A DNA stretch of 64,000 nt from Aphrocallistes beatrix (lineage: Eukaryota; Porifera; Hexactinellida; Sceptrulophora; Aphrocallistidae): the NCBI GenBank assembly GCA_963281255.1, contig OY725489.1:3410001-3474000 (forward strand), written 5' to 3'. Positions 44,129 to 56,105 of this stretch are shown here, one piece after another (the stretch's first letter is position 1; each line of letters opens with the position of its first letter). The translations under genes were made by a program, and so were the position numbers. The notes under the pieces are model-generated. The model searched no databases and was not told the origin of the DNA. It worked only from the letters and a program-made list of their open reading frames with translations.

Positions 44129-45637
44129 ATAACATGAAAAGAAGTTTAAAGTACATGGCCAGATAAAAGAATCGTGATCGAACAATAAAAGTGGCGTAGA
44201 GTATAAGATTACAAATAAGTATAGTGGAATGTCACATCGAGTACTGCGTTGTAATTCCGCGATACATGGTATACTTTGCATCGCAGGTGGACCAAATTTG
44301 TTTGGCAAAATGCGATGCGATACCGTTTAAATTATGCCCTGCAGACATATGGCCCGCGGGCCACTCTTTGCTCGCAAGGAGCCTGAGACTGGCTCGCCAA
44401 GTAACTAAACCTTAAGGAATCATGAGTCACCTAGGGATGAAGAATTTCGATAAGATAATACTTTGAAGGAAGAGAAAGGAGTTATGGTCTTTTTAGCAAA
44501 CCGTACTCAGTTTTGGCTGAAAACTTCGAAGATGACCTAGCTCTTCAAATTTGCAGTACTCTAAATACTTCATTCAGAGGACTTCCACGATTAGATTCCC
44601 TAAAATATTAAACAATGTGTGTTTCTGGGCCGAACAATTTGAAGTACAAACCTTTAGGAGCTGTTTTTCTCATTAATGAAATTGGCAAAGTCCAAACATC
44701 GGGCAATAATTACATTCGATCATCTAAACTGCACTCTAAGGTAAGCTGTTATACTCATTGTACCAAATTTGGATGAACTGGTCAAAGGGAAGCAGTGCCA
44801 AACGAACAAAAAAGATGATTATGTGTATAGACTCTACTAAATTAAAGTAATTAACTAGAGTACTAATCGTAATATAACCATGTAGAATCCACATACCTTC
44901 ACTGTTAGCAAATTACGGGGTGGTATGTGGGGAAATTGCCTCATTTTATGAAATGGTTTACCGGAGCAACTATAAACTTTTAGGGGCGGATCTGAAAAAT
45001 ATAAATGAGTGGTGCATAGAGTGAGCTGGGCAAGCGATACAATGCCGGTCCTTGAGGTAAATGTGCTGCCCTAGGCAAAATTACGTCCTTTCGTCCCCTC
45101 CCCTCTAAATCATAATTTTTAATATATAACCGAGTGGTGAAAAGTGAGACAACATGGAAAATTTTGAATACGTATATATAGGTAACTAATTGTTTGTATT
45201 ACGTTCAAGGTTTCACCACCACTAAGATTTTATCCTGGCTACGCCACTGGGCCTGGGCCTAGCTACGTCCCTGCCCTTTATCTCCGTAGAAATCCTTGAC
45301 ATCCTCAAATAACGATATGGCTTTTGGTTTCTGGCAATGAAATAGCCAAAGGTGGTCAGTGCTAGGGAGGTCCTAAAGGATTCATAATTTTTTAACTTTT
45401 GAGTTTTATGTTTCTCACCCTCTAATTTAGTTTGACTATGAAAGATAAAATTCCCTGTAAATTTATTTCTCATAGAAGGATATTTAGAGGTAGCTCAATA
45501 AGATTCAAGCTTTCGCGTTACGTAAGTGGGGAGGATTTACTATAGAGAAACTAGCTATATTTGTATTATGAAATTGTAAAGTTTAATGATTAAAAAAAGT
45601 TACGTTTCAGTTTAACGAATATTGGAACATGTTTAGA
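44129..45637. other. Non-coding stretch with one MITE trace
   Basis: At 45235-45285 GGCTACGCCACTGGGCC and CCTAGCTACGTCCCTG resemble ends of the CAGTGGCGTA-type MITE seen at 63306. No gene is supported. Confidence 0.4.
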
Positions 45638-45930
45638 ATTTTACTTCAGTCAAGAAAACGCCGTCGAATGTTGACAACAACTTGAAGCAGGAACTTTTTA
45701 TGTTCTTCATCCATGGAGTTGAATTCTTTAATAAGAGCAATTCCTCTCTCAGCATGGTCATTTACGACTTTCAAATTCCCAAAAATTTATAATGCCTCCC
45801 TGTAGTCTTCACTAAGTTCCCAATACTTGGGGTCAGCATCCAAAATGGAAGATGGAATTTCAAGGGATCTGAAGAATTCAATTGTCTTTTTCCTTACAAA
45901 ATCTTCAATTACCATGTCCACAAACGTTTA
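45638..45930 (-). pseudogene. Fragment of a widespread unnamed protein family (VVND-AERG motif)
   Basis: Minus strand frame: VDMVIEDFVRKKTIEFFRSL, SILDADPKYWELSEDYREAL, one TAA (45791-45793), then GNLKVVNDHAERGIALIKEF, MDEEHKKFLLQVVVNI and RRRFLD with stop. The VVNDxAERGxxLI block followed by a Gln/Leu-rich helix is the C-terminal signature of long uncharacterised proteins I recall from arthropods and cnidarians, probably mobile-element encoded. Function unknown. Only the last 95 or so codons remain. Confidence 0.55.
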
Positions 45931-47298
45931 AAAATTGACTTTGATCAATTTGGAGGTTTATCTAATACTTCTTTCTCTTTCAGACTTTTAGCATTGCTCG
46001 TTTTGTACCTATCGAAACAATCGAATCAAAAATGTGAAAGCAATTAGTTCCTCATTCAGATACCACAAATGTCGAGCAAATTTTTCAGAGGCACATTATA
46101 AAATGACTGGACACACTTGAGAATACTTAAAGAGATCTCTGAGGAAATTAATATCATTTTTCGGAGCTGAAATGGGCTGAGCAGTAAACCAAGTCCTGAG
46201 ATATACTCGGGTAACAAAGATGCATATGTAGGATATTCCTCTGTCTTCACAAGGAGTGAGCTTGAATTGTCCTCTGAACATGAAGATTTTAAAACATATA
46301 TTCCAACATATTTTCACTCCCAAAGTCCGTCTGTCCGAACTTTGGGGGAAAAGTGAAAAATGTCTCTAACTTTCTCAAGTGAAGTCTAGCTCAAGTGAAG
46401 TTTTTCATGATGATATTCATGATCAGCATTGAATTTCCAGCCATTTGATGGGTCAGATGAATGGATTCGGACTTTGAGAAATGAATGTCACCACATTCCG
46501 ATGTTGCTATGTCGTTGCTATGAAACCAAAGTGGCATTAATCTGCTCAATTCTTACCAAATCAGATTGTATTACTTAATGATAGTTACCCTCATGTATCT
46601 AGCAGTTTATAACTACTATATACATGAAGGATTTATTCGACTATAGGTGATGATATTTGGGCAGGAGGAAATGTTCACAAATTTTTGACTACAAGAATCC
46701 CTCAGTCAAGTACAGAAAGTCCTTGACACACTAACCAGTAACCAGTGGCTATAGTAACTAGCGAGATCCTCTCATTATCTCTACAAGAGATATCAAATGC
46801 AACATTATATAGATACTTACCCTCCTTGACCTCGGTGCCAGGGCCATCAAGAGCGAACTATTTGTAAGGACCGCATGTCAATTTTCCAATGTCGGACTCT
46901 CGTTCATGGTCGATGTAACCATGAACAAGTCGCAGACTCCCTGTATGAATGCATGCTCCATATTTCTTTACGATACAACCAAGTAAATTGTATTACTTAA
47001 TGCCATTTCAAGGAAGAATGTTTCGTTGTCATTTCAAGGAACAATGTTTCGAGATCTTTTTCAAGTAAGGTAGTGGTGTAACTACATACTAGTATACTTT
47101 CTATATTGAACAACTACCCTTATGTTTAGCTTAGGTTTAGAGGCTAGGGCCATTGCTAGGGGACAGGACAAGATGATTTATTAGTTTTCTATCATATATG
47201 AGTATCCTTAATACACTCATTGGATTTATTCTATTCCCAGTTGCGCGCCATTATCATTCTCTTGGTATTTAAAATTCCGTTCATAAGTGGCCTAACTC

Positions 47299-47682
47299 AG
47301 AGATGCGACTGCGCCACACGGACCGCTGGTCTAGCCCGGCCCGGACCGGGACCTTTGGTTCCAGTCGGGCCAGTTCAATTTTATGCACCCGGTCCGGTCC
47401 GGTCCGGTTCGTGATTGTTACCAGTCCCAATCGAGTCTTGTGTGATAAGCTAACTAATAAAAATGTTAAAAAATAAAAGAAAACATTTGACAAGAATCGC
47501 TCAAATTACGGGAATATGGTTTTGCTAACTACAAATTTGAACGCGTTATAACGTTAAATCCCAACAGACTTAGTTTTTGAATGGCAACAATAAGAAGTCT
47601 ATCTGTCCGGTCCGGGCCTGTCCCTAACACACAAGTACCGGTCCGGTCTGGTCGTAATTTGTATGAACCGTCGCAACTCTGG
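47299..47682. mobile_element. hAT MITE with perfect 8-bp target duplication
   Basis: Termini CAGAGATGCGAC and GTCGCAACTCTG are inverted. GCCTAACT stands on both sides (47291-47298 and 47683-47690), the 8-bp signature of hAT insertion. The interior is rich in GGTCCGGTCCGG. Confidence 0.85.
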
Positions 47683-48190
47683 CCTAACTGCATGCATGGA
47701 ATATAATCATTCATTGTAAAAATTTCTTTGGTAAGATTAAAAAGTTTGATATTGCATTAAGTAGCCTATGAGTGGATACTATTAGGTAATTTGTGGGTGG
47801 GTTGCAAGGGATTGTATATTTTGATCAACATTTTTTTTATTTAGCATTTTGATGAACGGCTATATCAACTTGTGTTTTTATATTACATATCATTGATCTA
47901 TGTAATATTAATTAATTGAATAAGATAGCAAGAAGGGCACATAATATACTAAAGCAAAAGTTGATTAAAATCAGACAGCATCAAAAAATGTGGATCAAAT
48001 TTATACAACTTTGGTTGATCAAAATCCCACAATGATAAATCGTTAATCAAAATCCTACAACATGCGTTGATCAAAATATACAGTCCCAGTTGCAAGTCCA
48101 TAATCTAATAAAACCCTTTTGGGGTTTCGCATATTTTGTATTGGGATTTGAAAGTAAACTTTGCAGGATTTAACTGACAGGTTAAATTTT

Positions 48191-48560
48191 TAATGTAGCT
48201 CCTTTAGGGAGAAGCCTTATGGCATGGACGAAGTTCTACGTCCGTTCGTACGCGCTGTCTTGCGAAATCTAACATTCAAATTTGGTATGTAGGCTTCAAT
48301 TGAAGATGTACATCTGAATCTTTTTCGCAGAATTTCATCATTTCCGGGTTTTAAATGTCCATAAATATTTTCGCATCTTTTCCCTAGAAACTGTATTACA
48401 AGATATTATTGAGATCAAAGCAGCGTTTAACGTTTATCGACTACAGTATTTACTTAGTGGAATCCGATTTTAACACCTAGAAGTTTATATCTCAATATTT
48501 ATTGAGATATTAACATATATGTATACAGTATACATTTTTCACACCATTTACAAAATTTCG
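48191..48560 (+). mobile_element. Family B element (B3, 5' part)
   Basis: TAATGTAGCTCC start, CCTTATGGCATGGACG, ACGTCCGTTCG, TTTGGTATGTAGGCTTC. The right end is not defined. Confidence 0.5.
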
Positions 48561-49524
48561 TGTTTTGTAGTACAAGATCTCAACGTAAACAATACAATGA
48601 GTCCCACTTAAAATTAACAGTCTTCCTGTCTAATAGAATGATTAGGTTAATATAAAATTTTCACTGGGAAGAAAGTATAATTATTTAGATCCACTTTAAA
48701 ATGGACACATGAAACTTCTGCGAAAGAGTCACATCGACCATGAACGAGAGTCCGACATTGGAAAATTGACATGCGGTCCTTACAAATAGTTCGCTCTTGA
48801 TGGCCCTGGCACCGAGGTCAAGGAGGGTAAGTATCTATATAATGTTGCATTTGATATCTCTTGTAGAGATAATGAGAGGATCTCGCTAGTTACTGTAGCC
48901 ACTGGTTACTGGTTAGTGTGTCAAGGACTTTCTGTACTTGACTGAGGGATTCTTGTAGTCAAAAATTTGTGAACATTTCCTCCTGCCCAAATATCATCAC
49001 CTATAGTCGAATAAATCCTTCATGTATATAGTAGTTATAAACTGCTAGATACATGAGGGTAACTATCATTAAGTAATACAATCTGATTTGGTAAGAATTG
49101 AGCAGATTAATGCCACTTTGGTTTCATAGCAACGACATAGCAACATCGGAATGTGGTGACATTCATTTCTCAAAAGAAGTCCGAATCCATTCATGTGACC
49201 CCTCAAATTGCTGGAAATTTGTTTACGCGATTTCCAAATAGCAAAATCATTAATTAATGATAACAAGTCAATGTTCCGCAGAAGCTCGTGTTCCACGTTA
49301 AGCAAAGTAAGGCTGTTCAGCCGCTTCTGTGTCACGATCTAACTTTTTTATGCGTTGTAGTTTAGAGAATGATCTTTAGCCAGAACAACTCGAGATCATC
49401 CAGATCATAGCATAATTTAGATATTTGTTTACTTCATGACTATATTGTCAACACAAACAAACAAACTAATCATAACGTAATGCAGCTGTATTGTCAAACC
49501 TTGCAATTGGATTGGCGAATTATT

Positions 49525-49713
49525 TTGTCACCTCTGGGCGAAGGTGTGAAAATATTAATTATCCTTACATCAGGTGCACATCTACACCATATATGGGATC
49601 TCCATTCTAAATTTGGAACGAATTGGTCACTGGATTCTTCAGGAACGCTTGGACGTACGTACGTCGTACGCCGTCCATGCCAATAATGCAAACTCCCTAC
49701 AGGAGCTGCACTA
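49525..49713 (-). mobile_element. Family B element (B4, 5' part)
   Basis: Minus strand TAGTGCAGCTCCTGTAGGGA at 49713, then a GGACGGCGTACGACG palindromic stretch and CACCTTCGCC. Confidence 0.55.
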
Positions 49714-50216
49714 AAAATCATTGAGTTTTAATATACAAGATTATTATTGATTTTCACACTGACATGGTTTCTCTGATTGAATGGTTATCAGTTATCGAAT
49801 ACCTTAAGCCGCGCTTTGAGGTCCTCACTAGGAATTCAGGGGTCCCATTAGTCTAGGGATCCCTGGGCTGTAGCCCAGTTAGCCCAATTGATAATCCTGT
49901 CTTGAGGCTTTGCAACAAACAATTTTCCGATTTGACCAAACAACTCTACTGTATAACCGTATTCGTATTCGTTCTAATTCATGTGCCGTTTTAAAATATT
50001 TTCGTGTTTCCCAGGGCGCCATTATTTTGAACCAAATAAATATGATTGGTTCCAGACTGCGCTTAACATAGGACAGCGCCTGATTAGAACGAATACGGTA
50101 ATTTTATAATTAGTTGCATAATAATTGATTAATACTAGTAATTGATGCTGTATATAATAATAAAATAAGTGTAATAAATAAATTCCTAAATAATAATATA
50201 ACTAAAGCACCACAGC
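49714..50216. other. Non-coding stretch
   Basis: Nothing I can support. Confidence 0.4.
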
Positions 50217-51190
50217 TTGCACCTCTGCCCGTCGTCGGCACTGGAATGGGGGTGGAGTGAGGAGGAGAGAGATGATCACACTGGCAACGGATCAGAGAAG
50301 AGTAGCAAAGCAAGGATACATACGCAGGGCAAGGAGATAACCAAACGTACCAAAGAGCATCTCCATGGGCCGAATGAACAGGAAGTGAGTTGTCGTGAGA
50401 CAAAGATAGGTATCAAGAGGAAAGCACAGGAAACCCAGGATACCTCGTATAGCATAGTAGGGAAGAGCCTGCTCACAGTATCTGAGGGAACTGCTTCCAA
50501 GCTTTCCAAAATGGACAGTCTGAAGCGTACCATACAGCGTGAACGAGAGCGGGTGCTAGCAGCGCCGGTACAGCCTGCTACCCTGGAGGAGCTCAATCTT
50601 CAGCCCGAGTACCAGCGGACAGCTAAGGGGGATCAATTCCTACTCTACGACTCGGGTCCGAGGCGCAGAGGATTCTCATCTTCGGGACACAGCGTAACCT
50701 GGACATGTTGGAAGCGTCCCAGGTCTGGCAAGGCCTGCAAGTTGCCTACAACCAGGACGAGGAGCTAGCTCTACGCATACGCCTGTTGCCAGCCCTCGCT
50801 TTCGCTTCGCCCTTCGATGTACTCGAGCTGTTTGATGATGTGGTACAAGAACTCCCGATGGCCCAAGCCACCGGTCTAGTTCTCTACTTTGAGAATACCT
50901 ATGCTGGACGTAACCTGGCGCCGCTGTTCCCAATTGAGATGTGGAACTACCACTTCGACACGGCATATGGGCTACCCCCGGACGACTAATGCAGTGGAAG
51001 CATGGCACCGCTCCTTTAATGCCACTGTGGGCTGTCTGCATCCGAATATTTGGAAGTTCATCACTGCCTTCGACTCGTGGAAGTACGGCAGGCTAAGTTT
51101 ATTGCAGGAACCAAGCCCCCCAAACACAGGAAGATCCAGGCTGCTGAGGATGGCTTTAGGCAGCTGGTTGGCAGCTACCATTTTAGTTTA
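50217..51190 (+). pseudogene. FLYWCH-MULE transposase, plus copy, internally deleted
   Basis: Keeps the region after the FLYWCH domain (HLHGPNEQEVSCRETKIGIK), the linker (ERERVLAAPVQPATLEELNL), QRTAKGDQFLLYDS and RNLDMLEASQVW. It then loses about 345 bp that include the first two catalytic Asp residues, and resumes at LQVAYNQDEELALRIRLLPA, YFENTYAGRNLAPLFPIEMW and TNAVEAWHRSFNATVG with the catalytic Glu. Close to the minus copy but different at its 5' end, so it is an independent copy. Confidence 0.75.
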
Positions 51191-51283
51191 GAAACAAATT
51201 GAAGTAGTTAAATACTAGTGTTGTAGCTAGTGTTGGCACGTACAAGTATTACTATTATTTAACTACTTCAATTTGTTTCTAAA
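51191..51283. repeat. Palindromic junction between two MULE copies
   Basis: TAGTTTAGAAACAAATTGAA and its complement lie about 30 bp apart, so the 3' ends of the two transposase copies face each other with almost no spacer. Confidence 0.75.
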
Positions 51284-52566
51284 CTAAAATGGTAGCTGCC
51301 AAAATAAACTTAGCCTGCCGTACTTCCACGAGTCGAAGGCAGTGATGAACTTCCAAATATTCGGATGCTGACAGCCCACAGTGGCATTAAAGGAGCGGTG
51401 CCATGCTTCCACTGCATTAGTCGTCCGGGGATAGCCCATACGCCGTGTCGAAGTGGTAGTTCCACATCTCAATTGGGAACAGCGGCGCCAGGTTACGCCC
51501 AGCATAGGTATTCTCAAAGTAGAGAACTAGACCGGTGGCTTGGGCCATCGGGAGTTCTTGTACCACATCATCAAACAGCTCGAGTACATCGAAGGGCGAG
51601 GCGAAAGCGAGGGCTGGCAACAGGCGTATGCGTAGAGCTAGCTCCTCGTCCTGGTTGTAGGCAACTTGCAGGCCTTCGGCTTGTACCTTCCGCCAGATTT
51701 TCTGCGTGAGGTGAAAAAAACAACACTTCACTACAGCAGCAGGCCACGTATGCTGGAAGCTGTTAATGGCGGCCTTCTCAAAGTCCATCAGCATACGGGA
51801 CGGTTGACCATTAGGGCAGAGTAGCTGGATCTGTTGCCACATCCTTGTGTAGGTCGCTTGGGTTTTGTTCGGGAGGAGAACGAACAGGCTAGCAAGTAGA
51901 TGGCCATCCTTTAGGGGGTCAGGTCCTCCGCGGAGTGCATGCAGCACGTACACTTGGGCAAAGAGGCCAGAGCCGTCTTGAAGGTTCCATCAGCAAGCCA
52001 GACCTGGGACGCTTCCAACATGTCCAGGTTACGCTGTGTCCCGAAGATGAGAATCCTCTGCGCCTCGGACTCGAGTCGTAGAGTAGGAATTGATCCCCCT
52101 TAGCTGTCCGCTGGTACTCGGGCTGAAGATTGAGCTCCTCCAGGGTAGCAGGCTGTACCGGCGCTGCTAGCACCCGCTCTCGTTCACGCTGTATGGTACG
52201 CTTCAGACTGTCCATTTTGGGAAGCTTGGAAGCAGTTCCCTCAGATACTGTGAGCAGGCTCTCCCCTACTATGCTATACGAGGTATCCTGGGTTTCCTGT
52301 GCTTTCCTCTTGATACCTATCTTTGTCTCACGACAACTCACTTCCTGCTCATCCGGCCCATGGAGATGCTCATTGGTACGTTTGACTACCTCCATGCCCT
52401 TTGTAAGTACCCTTGCCTTGCATACCCCTCTCCTTTCGCATTGCCAGTGCTTCACATCTCCAACTCTCCTCTGTCTGTCATCTAGGTATCCACCTTCCAC
52501 CAATTTCTCTCCTCCTCTGCTTGACCTGATCAGCCGAAATGGCTGATCAGGAGGATCTTCGGTCAT
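51284..52566 (-). pseudogene. FLYWCH-MULE transposase, minus copy
   Basis: Starts at 52566 with a FLYWCH-type zinc domain (GGEKLVEGGYLDD, HWQCERRGVCKARV, HLHG). A frameshift near 52080 leads into the MULE core: NLDMLEASQVWLADGTFK with the first Asp, VYVLHALRGGPDPLKDGHLL, TYTRMWQQIQLLCP, SRMLMDFEKAAINSF with the second Asp, CCFFHLTQKIWRKVQ, and (from 51517 after another frame change) TNAVEAWHRSFNATVGC with the catalytic Glu. The end differs from the plus copy by loss of about 66 bp. The most complete transposase in the window, but two frameshifts inactivate it. Confidence 0.8.
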
Positions 52567-53014
52567 AAATAATCAATTAAAAACGCAATAAAATGTTACT
52601 TTATGAGCAAATTATTCACATCCTTCTATTTATTCTCATTGGGATTCAAACAGCTGTGACCACTTGTTTACCAGAAACCAAGTAAATTTCTAAAGATTAC
52701 TTCATTACAATCGTCGTTAGGAAAAATTCTTATTTAGTATTCCAGAGATGAGAGTTCATATTTCATTATGTGAGAACTCATTAGTTATCATTTTGCAAAT
52801 TAGTCTTCAAGTATGCTGGCAATCAGTTTTAAAAATAGGTTACAGTACGTAAACTGGATGCAAATACTGCAAGACCACTGCACTGGAATACGCATTCCTA
52901 ATAAGACAAACAATTCTAATGATCCCCTTGTTCAATTAATATGTATTGTTTTAATAACATGAAATTAACCCCACCAAATAATATTATCCTAAATTAGCCA
53001 ATCAAATTAGTAGT
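52567..53014. other. AT-rich non-coding stretch
   Basis: Nothing I can support. Confidence 0.4.
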
Positions 53015-53096
53015 GAATTGTCGTGTAGCGAAATGTCGTGTAGCAAATTGTCGTGAGCGAAATGTCGTGTAGCGAATTGTCGTGAGCGAAATGTCG
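53015..53096 (+). repeat. Minisatellite of about 16-17 bp unit
   Basis: GCGAAATGTCGTGTA-like units, alternating with GCGAATTGTCGTG, repeat five or six times. Similar in style to the unit arrays that form the ends of the 2279-2822 element, but of different sequence. Confidence 0.7.
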
Positions 53097-53149
53097 GTAT
53101 CCGTTAATTAATGTTGTGTTACTGTTACATATAGTTCGGTTAGTTTTTT

Positions 53150-53315
53150 CTTAAGTATCAGAAAATATCGAAAAATATCGGTAAATATCGGAATCTCTTC
53201 CGATATTTCGATATTTTCGATATTTTAAAAAATATCGTCGATATATATCATTATTGGAAATTTTCCAATATATCGTATCGATATCGGAGGTTTTACCGAT
53301 ATCGATATTTGTAGA
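53150..53315. repeat. ATATCG-rich self-complementary stretch
   Basis: About sixteen ATATCG or CGATAT motifs in 165 bp, in both orientations, able to fold extensively (for example CGATATCGGAGG and CCGATATCGATA). Probably a MITE core. Confidence 0.55.
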
Positions 53316-54059
53316 ACCTTGGACCCATTGGGGGTATCAGACAAGATGATATGCCTTTTTCCCATTCTGCCTAATCGAGTGTTTTGTCAAAGATAAAACA
53401 GGAAACACTACAGAGCATAGTAGTTGTAGTTCCACTTTGGCCTGGCCAGCAGTAGTAGTCGATTCTTCACTAAATGAGCATCACCTGCCAGCCCGATCTA
53501 CCCCCAGATGAAAATTTTATTGGAAACCCCAGTCATCGGGGTGCGCCCACTAATACAGGCAAATACGATAAATTGAAAATATTTTGAAGGAAAGAATTGG
53601 CGAAAATTTCTCAGATCTAGCCTGTAGCGGAATAACCATGGTGCCAAAGGAGCCTTGGCACCCGGCCTCGCAGTCTTAGCATATATGGATGAAACTTGCT
53701 TGTTTGTTCATAGGATTTTCTTATTTAGTTTTCAGATTTCACCTCAAGAGTTATCTTCCACATGGTCTCAACAGATACTTTTTAGTGAACTTAAAATTAT
53801 AAAATTGTTAATTTATCGATACCTAGTATATACTACATATATCAGTGTTCCCCAACCTTTCTCATTGCGGCAGACTTAACAATGTGATTTCTTTCTATGT
53901 CTCACATGATTATGATATCCAGTTCCAGTGAGTCGTTTTTACCATATAGTTACATAGAATATTGTTGATAAATTCCAGTACTGAGGCATACCACACATCC
54001 ATCAGAGACACTTTAAGATTATTATAGTTAGAACAAAGCTGTGGAATAAATATATGACT
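53316..54059. other. Non-coding stretch
   Basis: A short plus-strand ORF (53655-53879) has no recognisable product. Nothing else is supported. Confidence 0.35.
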
Positions 54060-54949
54060 GCGAAGTTACTTTGGATCTCCAATCAGACACAATCAGGGAC
54101 AATTGGGCCACTTTGTGTTCTTTTGCTGATAACTAAAAAATATCCAAATTTTTATTTGAACTTGTGCTCATAGGATAGATCAAAAGATTCTGAACAAAAT
54201 AGTGTCACAAATTTTCCACAATTTTTTCTCAATTTTTGTTTTAAAACCTAAGATCTTGTGAAATTTTCAATTTTTTTATCTATCTCAACTTCATTCTGTA
54301 ATTCTGACAAAACTATAATGATACAAGGATTAATTTTTAGCATAGGGGTATAAAACATCTATAAGAATATAATTAATAGAGAATATTTTTAATCGGACTA
54401 ATAATGGTATTGTGGTGGTATGCATTGTGTAGTCAGGTCAATATGATGCATGACCCAAAAAAAATTGCAAGAAATTGTTTTATTGCATTTTTCCGTAGTA
54501 TCATGTCTTAGGAGTAACATACTAAAAGTTTACCGAAATCGGAGGACAAGAAAGTGATTTACCACGACCCCGTCGTTGACCCCGGACTATAAAAAACGCC
54601 TGTTTTGAAAACTGAGTTTGACCTTTTAAATGATTGCAAATCAGTTTTTGATTGTCATATTCGTGCTCAGCATCAAATTTCCCGCAATTTGATATATATA
54701 TTGACTATATTTTGAGCAAAAAATTTTGGGCCCTCCCTAGCAACAACCTGGAATGTAAAAATTCCGATCTCCAAATTTAGTCTAAACCATATCGAGTGAC
54801 CCCTTGTTTTTCTCGGCTATGCTTGCTGAGTACGAATTTCTTAATATAAATAGTGTAAACGTTAGTTTTAAATTGTTTTGGTTTGCGACTGGTGGTATTC
54901 ATGTATTTTTAGCATAGATGGATTAATATGTTCACATTTCAATACCATC

Positions 54950-55130
54950 TTCAGTTTCATCATCCGATGCAATTCCTTCTTTCATATTGCCAATGTTGTC
55001 ATCTTGGCATCGTCCGCATGCTTGAGAACAGTTGAGTCCTTGTTTTCTGCAGCTACATCTGAGACTACTATAGCCTGTGGAACAGTTACAGTGGATCATT
55101 TTCAGGAGTGCAGGGTGACCTCCATACCAT
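54950..55130 (-). pseudogene. CXC domain end, left-arm copy (no stop in the CXC)
   Basis: Minus strand: MIHCNCSTGYSSLRCSCRKQ, GLNCSQACGRCQ and an acidic end. All cysteines of the partial CXC motif are present. The block found just upstream in the right-arm copy (EWGWNCQDN) is deleted here. Confidence 0.6.
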
Positions 55131-55186
55131 CAGCCATGCCCATCTACATCATCATCTGGAAATAGCACCTCAGAAAGTGAAATTTC

Positions 55187-56105
55187 GTGGCGGAGACTGT
55201 AGTAATAAGGAGGATCCCTTTCCAATCAAGCCAACAAACGGGCCTCATCCGTCTCATTTCTGAACGTATGAGAGAAAGAGGGTGCCATGCAATACAGGCT
55301 GAAGAGGATGCCGATGTTGACATTGTGAAGGCAGCAGGATCAATGGCCTCCTCCAAGACAACAACTCTCATAGGTGAGGATAAGGATTATTGGTTCTGTT
55401 GCTGCAATACACTCCTAACAACAATACAAAGAAGATATACTTCCGCTCGGATAAAGGGAAACCAACCGTAGTGTATGATATCAAGGTGATAAAGCAGGTG
55501 TTTGGGGGCGAAATCTGCCACAGCCTGCTTTTTCTGCATACATTCACCGGGTGTGACACCACTTCCAGCATTTTCGGGCTCGGAAAGAAGTCTGCTCTGT
55601 ACAAGTTCAAAGAGGATTCCATCTTAATGCCACTTTTACCTGGGGTCTTTTCTATTGATCGCGTTGTTCAATGCAAAACCTGGGGACAGTCTTCGCGACT
55701 TGAGATACACTATCCTCTGCAAGAAAGTGAGTGCAGCCAAAAGCTTCGCTACACCCGAAAGACTGCCACCTACAGCCTCCACCACGAATTTCACTCTCTG
55801 GGATGCTATCCTGGTGATGATGTGGATGGGCACGGCTGATGGTATGGAGGTCACCGAATGGGGATGGAACTGCCAAGATAACAGCCTAACCCCAGTCATG
55901 TTGGACAGTAAGTAACCTTGTACCCGAAGCACTCCTGAAAATGATCCACTGTAACTGTTCCACAGGCTATAGTAGTCTCAGATGTAGCTGCAGAAAACAA
56001 GGACTCAACTGATCTCAAGCATGCGGACGATGCCAAGATGACAATATTGGCAATATGAAAGGAATTGGATCGGATGATGAAACCAAAGATGGTATTGAAA
56101 TGTGA
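55187..56105 (+). pseudogene. Transposon protein with PIN-like acidic motifs, GCDTTS block and CXC domain
   Basis: Blocks in order, in shifting frames: LIRLISERMRERGCHAIQAE and EDADVDIVKAA; LIGEDKDYW; LLLQYTPNNNTKKIYF; VYDIKVIKQVFGGEICHSL; LFLHTFTGCDTTSSIFGLGK; LPPTASTTNFTLWDAI; EWGWNCQDNSLTPVM; then IHCNCSTGYSSLRCSCRKQ and a TGA where the left arm has Cys. This order (DAD, GEDTD-like, HAFTGCDTTS, WGW, CXC) is a recurrent uncharacterised protein in invertebrate genomes, as I recall it. The acidic motifs suggest a PIN-like nuclease; that is inference. The N-terminal part is missing. Confidence 0.6.

Larger units (their letters stand above)
46432..49220. mobile_element. 2.8-kb element with 490-bp inverted repeats
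   Basis: 46432-46917 and 48731-49220 are near-identical inverted copies; TCGACCATGAACGAGAGTCC on the right mirrors the left. The 1.8-kb spacer has no coding signal. It holds a hAT MITE (47299-47682) and a family B copy (48191). The arms contain TTGCTATG and TTTCCAGC motifs similar to the fold-back at 13118. A long-TIR or fold-back transposon is likely. Confidence 0.7.

Noticed and set aside
52130..52546. Plus-strand ORF of 138 codons and its twin at 50276-50596
   Set aside because: Both are the antisense of the FLYWCH-MULE coding sequence.
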